A stretch of 64,000 bases of DNA from Salvia splendens (lineage: Eukaryota > Streptophyta > Magnoliopsida > Lamiales > Lamiaceae), in NCBI RefSeq assembly GCF_004379255.2, contig NC_056033.1:24668209-24732208 (forward strand). Direction: 5' to 3'. Below, piece by piece: positions 55,265 through 64,000 of this stretch (position 1 is the stretch's first letter; each line of letters opens with the position of its first letter). The notes beneath the pieces are model-generated. The model saw nothing but the letters and a program-made list of their open reading frames with translations. It did not search any database and was not told the DNA's origin. Both the position numbers and the translations under genes were made by a program.

Positions 55265-58200
55265 TGTTACACCCGTACTTTTTAAGTACTAGTTATTTAT
55301 GTCGTGAATTAGTTAAAATGAATTTTTGTCGTCATGCTATGCTTCTCGTTGTTTTTCTTTGTAATGGAGTATAGTTTTTATGTGCTTGGTGTGAAATGAG
55401 ACGTCTTTTTTTTTAAATAATGGAGTTTCCTAGGAGACGTGGTTGAAAGTCTCGTTGAAGTAATGACGTTGATGTTGCTATACTTGGCATGATTGAATGA
55501 GATGGTTGTGATGGATTTTGTAGTACTTGGAATAACACCAAGCTACTACGAGACAGTTATAATATTCATACTTGCGAAGTGTGAATTATTTTTGGTGTAG
55601 AGGAATACTTTCGATCTTCGTGGAATTTATTGGAAGTACTATACGTAGTACTATTTTGGATCGTTTGAAGAATTAATATTTAGCACAACACTAAATATTA
55701 ATTGTTTGCGTTGGGTGTTTTAATCTTTGTCGGGAATGGGACGACAAAAAAAATAATTAAAGTTTTTATGAACTTCAATTTGTGAACAAGAATGCAATAT
55801 AATAATAATACACTTGGACTTCTCAAATGATGAATTAGAGTTCAAACGTTGGTGGGCCATGGAAAATAGAAGAGTTCTATGGCAAATAAATAAGTTTGGG
55901 CTTGATTTATTTACAACAAAATAAATCATTTTGGGCCTATGAACTTCAACAAATAAATAAAATGTGGGAGATAGATTTTGAGCCCAATCCTTCCCTCTTC
56001 CATACTACACGGTTGTTCCTACAAATTGACATAAATCTTCTCCCATTCCAGCGTGAGATTTCTGTAGAGTAATGCTTCAGCTTCTACTCCACTCCATGAG
56101 CCGTTACCTGCAAATAAAACACCCAATTGGATCCTAATCATGAGGATTTAATCACAATTTAAGTGCAACCACTAATTACCTTTAAAATACCTGATTAAAT
56201 GGGATTTAATCTCAACTATTTCTCCTGGTTTCACTCCTTGATAAACACGGTTACTATCTGCAATCCAAGCAAAAACAAAGTGAGAGAGAGAGAAAGCCGA
56301 GAGAGAAGGAGAGTAGAAGAGTTTTTGATTTCCAGAAACCAAGAGTTCGAAGAGCTGCCTCGTTCTCATTTCAATCCCAAACTAGGTAATCCATCTCATC
56401 AATTCATTTGGAGACTTCTTCCTACTGTTTGAAATCAACTTTAGCAATAATTGTTGACAGATTCAAACCTGCCAAGTTCAAGGAGCCATTCCTTTCGGCT
56501 CTACCAAGTTCACAATCAAATTCATAGCAACAAAGGTATAAATCCCTTTCCTTTTAATCGGTGTTATTCATATCATGTTTATCATACATCACTCCCACTC
56601 TTAATGTCCATCAACAATCAAACTCCAACAATCGAACTCAACTAATCAAACATCACAAATTGAACCCCGTTGTAACTAAATTTAAACTTGAAAAGAACAT
56701 AAGTTGGAAGTAAAGAACTTATCTTTCATGGTCGTTCGGGGCTGTCCGGGTTGTTTTCGGGGCATTTCAGGGTTGATTCAGTGATGAGCGGTGGCTGCCC
56801 GAACACGTTCGGAGGCGTTGAAGAGCACCGGAGGCTGTTCACGAACAGCGGCGGCAGTTTTTGGTGTGGAACAGCGGTGGTGTCCCTGACCCAGTCGGGG
56901 AACAGCAGCAGCGTTTGGGCGAGACGACGGCAATGCTGGTCTGAAACCGGGATGGCGTTTGAGGCAGCGCGGTGGTCGCGACTCTCGGTCACAGCAGCTC
57001 ACCTTAACTAACCGAATGCGAAGGGAAGATGTCACTAGTAGTCGCACGCCGGCGAAGATTGGCGGACGGTGTGGAGTGAATCGGAAAGACGACGGGAGGG
57101 AAGGTTCTGATTTGGGCATCTAATTTTGGGGGAAATGGTGAAGAGAAAAGGGAGAGACTCCTTTCCCTTTGACTTTTAATTTGGGGCCTCCTTTTGGATT
57201 ATAATCTTTGGGCTCATAAATTAATTTGGAGATATAAGGTGGGGGAAATAGGTCTTGGGCCTTCTAATTAAATCCTTGGGCCGAGAATTTAATCGTGGGG
57301 AATTATTTATTTAATTCTCGGAATAATTCAAGGTACGAAATAAATATAATTGCGAAGAGAAATAGTTGCGATAGTTTACTTATGCGCTTGAATAATTTTG
57401 AGGCTTCGTAATTCGATACCGTGGAGAAAAATACGAGGAGCCAACGGAGGAAGTATTGGTGAAAGCGGCCGACCGGCGTCGCCCGCGACGCCTTGGGCGG
57501 CCGCCGAAAAATCGAATATGCACGAAAACTGAGAAACGAGATAAAAGACTTTAATTAGAGTGCATGCATTCTAAATGTATTCTTTCTTGAGATTTATGTG
57601 TACTTTAATTTTCTCAAAAAGGTTGTTCGCACGCTCGTTAAAGTCAGATCGAGAAGCTTGTTAAGGAAATTACTAAGCTTTTGAGGTTGTCTCTATTACT
57701 TAAACTCTTTTATTTGCAATGATATGTATAGGGTGAGATAAGGGTGGTTTAAATGTTATGGCATGCCGTATTTTTTCTGTTTTGAATTGCCTATCTGATT
57801 GTCTACTAGGATAATGTCCTTCTAGACTTTGATGGTTAACAAATTCGGGTCTAACTAGGGTCTAAGCCCTACTTAGGCTAGTGCACTGATGGGGATCGTG
57901 AGCCGTCATTTGGGTCGGCCGGTCCAGTGATCGAGTTTGTGGCCACATTCTCGTTTCACATGATGGTTCAGATATGGTACATGATGGAGGATGATGATGA
58001 TGATGGGCTGCGCAGCCATGTTTTACAATGGAAATGATTTTAGTGTTTCTCGGTATTTTTTTTAAAGTAAAACCCGAGTTTCACTCAATGATGGCTTGAT
58101 ATAACTTTATTGATAAAATGTATTTTGGGCATGAGTTCACTGAGTGCATCAAGTACTCAGCCCCTGCATGTGTTTTCCCTACATTTGGACAAGGACGGAG

Positions 58201-58536
58201 GATGTTGAGCATTTGGACAAAGACCGCATTCAATAAATGTTCTGGTTGCCAAGTTTTTAAAACTCTCAAATTTCTTCATACATAGTAGTAGTTAACTCTC
58301 AAATGCTTCCGCTATGCCAAGTTTTTAAAACTCTTATGTTTTTCTTTTAATCTGTTGGACTATTTCCCTACGAACCCTGTTGCTTCGAGATTCCAAACTA
58401 TAATTTGGTAATAAAGTTTATCTTTTGATTTACATGTAGTACCCCTTGATTGTTTCCCCTTTCTTCCCCGCTTCTTAATTCCCCCATTAGTCGCGACCCA
58501 CCGTGCATTCTATCCTTAGGAAGTGCGGTCATGACA
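55265..58536 (+). repeat. Gypsy-T 5' LTR (3272 bp)
   Basis: Starts TGTTACACCCG and ends GCGGTCATGACA three bases before the PBS. A GC-rich stretch is at 56740-57110. Near its end it shares with the solo LTRs the CTGAGT...ACTCAG palindrome (58140-58160) and a ggccacattc/gatcgtgagccg segment. Frames inside are not conserved with the solo LTRs and are treated as non-coding. Confidence 0.9.
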
Positions 58537-58539
58537 GAA

Positions 58540-58551
58540 TGGTATCAGAGC
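58540..58551 (+). other. Primer binding site, initiator Met tRNA type
   Basis: TGGTATCAGAGC directly after the LTR; typical of chromovirus-type gypsy elements. Confidence 0.9.
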
Positions 58552-59176
58552 AACTTTTCCTTCCGCTCTGGACCGAGAGTCTCTTATTCAATCTAGTCTA
58601 GACTCGTTTCGCTAGACTAAAAGAGTATTCATTGAAGGCCCAACATTCCGTCTCGCCGCGCTCAACAAAAGAGAAGGTAAAATATTTTGAAATGAGGAAT
58701 GTTTGTGCAATTGATGTTGGACGTGGTGATCAATGGAGTATGATCGAGATGTAGACTTTAAAGGCCTTAGATGTAGGCTAGTCATATACGCGCGGACTAT
58801 GCTTTCTATTAAGGCAATATAGTTATCGATGGAACGAATGAGGCATAGAAAAGAGCAAATTCCAAGGGGTGATGAGACGACGAGACAATGGCAATCCTGT
58901 GAACCACGACTTGTTCTAGTTCGAGAGATTGACGAGATTGCAAGTTACTACGTTTATTCTTACCAGGGCGAAATGCTCGAACGAAAATAACGCACGAAAC
59001 ATATATCCTTAGATGATAACTTTAAAAGAAAGAATCGTTACGACCCTTTTTCCATGGTATCCAGCAGGTATACCCACTGTAGCACGTATGGCATTCTCTA
59101 CGCGTATTTATGAACCTTGCATCCTTCTCTACCTTGTATTTTCGATTTGTTACTAAGGAAACTTACTTTCATGTAG
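58552..59176 (+). other. Gypsy-T leader
   Basis: Non-coding leader between PBS and the extra ORF. Short frames (for example 59110-59298) overlap the start of the extra ORF in another phase. Nothing else recognised. Confidence 0.55.
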
Positions 59177-59869
59177 ATGTTGATTATGATTCACGCACCG
59201 CTAAGAGGCATGTACGTCAAGAATGGGAAGCGAGCTGTGGAATTGTACCGAGGGTTCAAGAGAGACGAGAGGGCCCCTTTGATGACGTACGTTGCTGACT
59301 ACTTGGCCCTGTGGAGGGATGCCCATGGGTGTGGAATAACACATTGCGAGGGCATAAAGAGGTTGATTGATGGTTTACCGGCGCCATGGAATAGATGGGC
59401 TGACGATGCCTCGCGGCCGTACCTTTAGTATAGGCTCCCCAACTATAGGGTACAAAGAGATATGCATGGTTTAGTGAAAGTTCTTTTGGAGGCCCTAGTT
59501 GATGCTCGTGACGGACCACCTCCCTATGCTACACCTAAGAATGAGCCATCCTCATCAAGTCTAAGCCCCTACAGCGGGGGTCGATACGAGAGTGAGACGC
59601 CGCAGCCAAACTTTCCCAAGAGAAGGAGGCTTGGGATGAGCACTTCTGCACCTCCTGCGATATAAGTCCTTGTTATCGATAAGTATGCCGACGTATCCAC
59701 CTACGTGAGAGAGAACGATGAGGAAGAGGAGGAGGAAGATCCTCTTGAAGATGAGGAAGATCCCATGGAAGAAGAGGATGACCCAGACGAGGATGAAGTA
59801 TCCCTTGAAAGAGAGACTGGAGTTGGAAAGGAGGATGCGGCGAATGTCGAGAGAGCTCCCGAGGAGTAG
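59177..59869 (+). pseudogene. Extra ORF upstream of Gypsy-T gag, function unknown
   Basis: A single frame of 230 codons with two stops: TAG at 59426 where Gln fits, and TAA at 59663. Residues about 10-85 form a helical, Trp- and Tyr-containing region (RAVELYRGFKRDE, YVADYLALWRDAHG, LIDGLPAPWNRW) that looks loosely gag-like. The middle is Ser/Pro-rich with a basic PKRRR. The end is a highly acidic tail (DEEEEEDPLEDEEDP) before TAG at 59867. It lies between PBS and gag, where most gypsy elements have no gene. I do not recognise a family. The start is uncertain: a stop lies just upstream of the ATG at 59177, and an internal ATG is at 59210. Confidence 0.6.
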
Positions 59870-60146
59870 AGACTTTTTAATTTTATGTCGATGTTATGGA
59901 TGTTTGTTTTAACCGAACTACATAGCAGTTTTTCTTTTAAGTTCTTTCGGTTGTACTGGATACAATGACCTTGTTGAAACACGTACTTTTTTTAAGTTAT
60001 GGAATTGTCGTTGTTTTATCGTTGTGTTCATGTTTACTTTGATATGCATATGGAAAACATGTGAAATTATATTTTGAGAGGTTGTGTGGTGTGGTGTGGT
60101 GATGGGTAAAATTCGGACAATTGTACTAACGCGTGTGCTAATCAGA
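59870..60146 (+). other. Spacer between the extra ORF and gag
   Basis: T-rich non-coding stretch of 277 bp; no further feature seen. Confidence 0.5.
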
Positions 60147-61210
60147 ATGCCTCCAAGAAGCGCACAAGTTCATAATGAAAACGAGGCCAGCAATGAAACC
60201 CAGAGTAGTGTGGGACCCGAGGGATAACCACCACCACCACCACTACCGCAACCAGAACGAAACATTGAAAAGGAATTTCGAAAAGAGTGCCCTCCAGTGT
60301 TTGATGGAATGGGAGATCCGGCCAAGGCTGAAACATGGATATGTGCCATAGAGTGCATATTTAAATTCCTAAGGTGCACCGATCAGGAGCGCCTATCTTG
60401 CGTGACCTACCAGCTCACTGGGTCCGCAAAATTTTGGTGAGAGACCAAGCAGCGAACGATGTCGCGTGAGCAACTGGACACCCTAACTTGGGAAAACTTC
60501 AAGGAGGAATTATATGATAAGTATATCCCGAGGAGTTACCGTAAAGCTAAAGAGGCCGAATTCTACAACCTGAAGCAAGGGCGGATGACAGTGACTGAAT
60601 ATGACCGTGCCCTATGCGATATGTCTCGTTATGCACCTGAACAAGTGAATACTGATAAGAAAATGGCGGAGAAATTTTGTGCTGGTCTGAGGCACGAAAT
60701 AAGAATGGCCTTGGCATGCCGTGGAAGGCTCTCGTATGCTGAATCACTGTCTCGTGCTCTGGATGTGGAGGAAGCAATGCCACGAGAAAGGACATCAACG
60801 CTGACTACCCCAACACCACCTACACCACAACAGAATTTCCGTGAGAAGAGAAAGTAGGATGGGAACCGAGAATCCTTTGACAACAAAAGGTTCCAAGGTA
60901 CCCCAAACTCTGCACGGGGCAAGGAAAACCAAGCTACTCCCTACCAAGGTGGAGAGTACCGTCAGAGAGCGCCTCCTTGCGCCAAGTGCCAAAAGAATCA
61001 TTTGGGTCAATGCAGAATTGGGACAAATGTGGTGGAGTTGGACACTTTGCCAAAGAGTGCCCGAGCAACAACAATTCTGGAATGGGGGGAACACCAAATG
61101 GGCCTCGAGGGAACCCTACACCACCTCAGCAGCCGCAACAGCATCGCCGACCATATCCTACTCAGGCTAGAGCCTATGCTTTGGGACGCAAGCAAGCTAA
61201 AGCCACATAG
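60147..61210 (+). pseudogene. Gypsy-T gag
   Basis: ATG at 60147 (MPPRSAQVHNE). A Pro run is preceded by a TAA at 60225. The gag core has FDGMGDPAKAETWI, then FW followed by a TGA where Trp is usual (WWET-like), then LTWENFKEELYDKYIPRSYRKAKEAEF, FCAGLRHEI and RALDVEE. TAG at 60855. The C-terminus has CAKCQKNHLGQC, then in a shifted frame a zinc knuckle CGGVGHFAKECP near 61032-61070, so a small deletion lies between. Ends TAG at 61208. Capsid/nucleocapsid function. Confidence 0.9.
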
Positions 61211-64000
61211 GGAGATCCGAAACAAGATAATCTGGCAGGTATGGGAACACTACTGGACATGCCTGTTGCTGTTCTGTTTGATACGGGTGCATCACACTCC
61301 TTTATATCCCACTCCTGTGTAGATGCTTTAAAACTTCCTATTGATGAACTTGAACATAAGATGAATGTGATCTCACCAGTAGGAGGCCTTATAGACATTT
61401 CACAATCTTGTTCGAACATAGAATTTGTGGTGGGAGAACTTAGCTTAGTGGCTCACAACCTACATGTTATGCCAATGAAAAACGTTGACATTATTCTGGG
61501 AATGGACTGACTAGCTGAAAACTATGCCACTATACGCTGCCAAGAGAGGCAAATTTCGTTACAAACCCCGGGGAAGGAGCCCTCTATCTTCCTCGGGATT
61601 TCAATGAACCAACGGACTTGGATAATCTCGGCACTTCAAGCAACTACGATGATTAGAAAGGGGCATCCTGCCTATCTCGTTTATCTGCAAGGGCATGACA
61701 AGAAAGAAAGAAAAATTAAAGATGTGGCTGTAGTACGTGAGTTCCCAGACGTTTTTCCCGACGCCTTGCCAGGACCGCCGTCTGATAGACAGTTGGAGTT
61801 TGTTATTGATCTAGAGCCGGGGGCCGCACCAGTGTCGAAGATACCTTATATGATGGCACCTAAAGAGTTGGAAGAAATCAAACTTCAGTTACAAGAACTG
61901 TTGGACCTGGGTTTCATCAGACCCAGTGTATCACTTTGGGGAGCACCTGTACTATTTGTGAAGAAGAAAGATACAACGCTGAGGATGTGCATAGACTACC
62001 GTGAGTTGAACAAATTGACTCTCAAGAACAAGTATCCTCTGCCGAGGATAGATGATCTGTTTGACCAACTTAGAGGAGCGGAAGTATTTTCGAAAATGGA
62101 TTTAAGGTCTGGATATCACCCAAGACGGCATTCCGAACAAGATATGGGCACTATGAGTTTGTAGTAATGCCGTTTGGACTGACAAATGCACCTGTGGTGT
62201 TCATGGATCTAATGAATCGAGTATTTCATCCATACTTGGACAAGTTAATCTTGGTGTTCATAGATGATGTGCTCGTTTACTCGAAGAATGAAAAATAACA
62301 TGAGGAACATCTAAGGATCACTCTAGAGACACTGAGAACTGAGAAGTTGTACGCCAAATTTAGTAAGTGTAATTTTTGGTTGAAAGAAGTGAACTTTTTG
62401 GGACATATTGTGACGGCCGAAGGGATCCGAGTTGACCCTGCGAAGGTTGAGGTCGTACAACATTGGAAGACGCCAAAGACCCCAAATGAGAATCAAAGTT
62501 TCTTGGGTCTGGCTGGATAATACCGAAGATTTATCGAAGGATTCTCCAAAATTGCAAGGCCGATGACCCAGCAACTAAAGAAAGGGGTTAAGGTCAATCG
62601 GACGCCGGAGTGTGAGGCCAGTTTTCAGTTGTTGAAAGAGAAGTTGACCACTGCACCTATTCTAGCCGTGGCAGAGCCGGGAATAGACTATGTGGTTTAC
62701 ACTGACGCGTCTAAGGTTGGACTTGGATGTGTATTGATGCAGAACGGTAAGGTGATTGCCTATGCTTCACGTCAATTGAGGCAACACGAGCTAAACTACC
62801 CCACTCATGACTTGGAATTAGCAGCCGTTGTGCATGCTCTGAAGATATGGAGGCACCATCTTTACGGAGTTCGGTGTGAGATTTTTACTGATCACAAAAG
62901 TCTGAAATACTTCTTTGAGCAGAAAGACTTGAATATGAGGCAACGCAGATGGCTCGAGCTAGTCAAAGATTATGACTGTGGCATTAACTATCATCCTGGC
63001 AAAGCCAATGTAGTGGCAGATGCACTGAGCCGGAAAACCCAACCTCAACTGGCCACTTTTCTCACTCAAGAAGAAAATTTGATTCGTGAATTTAGCAAGA
63101 TGCGATTGGAAGTAGTGAGAGCTCCTGAGACCGTAAAAGGAAAGATCGCCACCTTGGTGATTGCACCCGACCTGCGAACGAGGATAAGAGAGGGGCAAAG
63201 AAATGATAAAGATTTAGAGAAAGTTCGACTAAAGGTGAGGAAATGTGAGAAAGAGAAGTTCCGAGAGGAGGATGACAATGCCCTCACATACGAGGGGAGG
63301 CTATGTGTGTCGAATGACAAAAGAATTCAAAATGAAATTTTGACTGAGGCACACGAGACTCCATATACCGCTCATCCTGGAAGTACAAAGATGTACCATG
63401 ATCTGAAAGGGTTATTCTGGTGGGAAGGAATGAAGAGGGACATAGCTTCGTTTGTGGAGAAATGCTTGGCTTGTCAGGAAGTAAAAGCTCTGCATCAACG
63501 ACCCTATGGGAAGTTGCAACCGCTAGAGATCCCGGAGTGGAAATGGGAACACATCGCCATGGATTTTGTGACGGGTTTACCTAAAACTCGATAAGGAAAT
63601 ACTTCCATCTGAGTAATTATAGACCGTCTCACTAAAAGTGCACATTTTATACCTATTCCTATAACTCATGGATCTGATAAGCTAGCTCGAATTTATGTGA
63701 AAGAAATCATTCTGCTACATGGAGTGCCAGTGACAATCACGTCAGACCGAGACACAAGATTCACTTCGAGATTTTGGATAAGCCTGCAATGAGAGATTGG
63801 TACTCGATTAAATTTTAGTACTGCTTTTCACCCACAGACTGATGGACAATCCGAGAGAACGATTCAAACTCTCGAGGATATGTTGAGAGTCGTAGTTCTT
63901 GACAGAGGAGAAAATTGGGAAGTCGTACTGCCATTAATCGAGTTCGCCTACAACAACAGCTTCCAAGGAACGATAAATATGGCCCCGTATGAAGCATTGT
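61211..64000 (+). pseudogene. Gypsy-T pol (protease, RT, RNase H, integrase), 3' end outside window
   Basis: Protease has LFDTGASHSFIS near 61278-61312, then a TGA at 61508 in place of Trp. [25 protein letters not shown], then about 30 bp missing at 62118 so the frame changes; MPFGLTNAP and FIDD at 62257-62268; stops at 62296 and 62518. RNase H is open at 62563-63000 ([32 protein letters not shown]). The integrase H2C2 region is present ([16 protein letters not shown]), then the core with [16 protein letters not shown] and [15 protein letters not shown], so all three catalytic residues are kept; stops at 63592, 63613 and 63789. The reading runs to the window edge. Confidence 0.92.

Larger units (their letters stand above)
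55265..64000 (+). mobile_element. Gypsy-T (Tekay-like) element, 5' part, runs off window
   Basis: Order: 5' LTR, initiator-Met PBS, leader, an extra ORF, gag, protease, RT, RNase H, integrase up to the window end. It lies in the 3' UTR of the Gypsy-A element. The LTR ends match the four minus-strand solo LTRs, so this is the closest thing to a coding relative of them here. Several stops and one RT deletion make it defective. Tekay assignment is by overall layout and motif style; the chromodomain that would confirm it is outside the window. Confidence 0.88.

Overview
This 64 kb window looks like heterochromatic DNA of a flowering plant. It is packed with nested, mostly broken LTR retrotransposons, and I find no host gene, rRNA, tRNA or CRISPR array. 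The plant assignment rests on plant-type Ty1/copia pol (YVDD reverse transcriptase, GAG-pre-integrase, RNase H), Athila-type Ty3/gypsy with an Asp-tRNA primer site and a third ORF, a Tekay-like gypsy, and very long LTRs. The species cannot be named from sequence alone. Family names used here are working labels: Copia-A, Copia-B, Gypsy-T (Tekay-like; LTR about 3-3.5 kb, TGT..ACA ends), Gypsy-A (Athila-like; LTR TGATAAGG...CACTTCA, 1.58 kb), Gypsy-L (LTR TGATACGC...GTGCATCA, 1.46 kb) and Gypsy-M (LTR TGATGAGG...).

Layout. 1-2446: 3' half of Copia-A copy 1, cut off by the window start and by a break in its 3' LTR. 2447-7194: Gypsy-L LTR end (+), an Athila-type gag fragment (-), a full Gypsy-L LTR (-) and its 3' internal region (-). 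7195-15073: Gypsy-T solo LTR 1, then a Gypsy-M LTR (-) split by Gypsy-T solo LTR 2, then Gypsy-M 3' UTR. 15074-25890: Copia-A copy 2, whose gag is split by Gypsy-T solo LTR 3. 25914-29968: Gypsy-L 3' end (+), with its LTR split by a Copia-A solo LTR. 30087-33566: Gypsy-T solo LTR 4. 33660-44000: Copia-B LTR and leader, a patchwork of other LTR pieces, an 80-bp-period tandem array, a very decayed gag-pol and a second LTR. 44001-55264: Gypsy-A internal region (PBS, gag, pol, ORF3), with ORF3 split by a Gypsy-A solo LTR. 55265-64000: 5' part of a Gypsy-T element (LTR, PBS, extra ORF, gag, pol), running off the window.

Six solo LTRs have perfect 5-bp target-site duplications (CTAAC, TTGTT, ACCAG, CAAGG, GGCAT, GTCCC). 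For three of them the empty site can be checked inside the window, because removing the LTR plus one TSD restores the host element. Nested insertion followed by LTR-LTR recombination and illegitimate deletion therefore shaped the region. Every retroelement ORF has stops or frameshifts, many of them C-to-T type, so no element here looks autonomous.

The most interesting signals lie outside the proteins. The U3 of the two Copia families holds several helices supported by compensatory base changes. The Copia-B leader carries five small hairpins with different stems and a shared CYTA loop. The Gypsy-A ORF3 has repeated stem-loops with GAAA loops. There is also an inverted duplication of a solo-LTR/flank junction, and an extra acidic-tailed ORF upstream of Gypsy-T gag.
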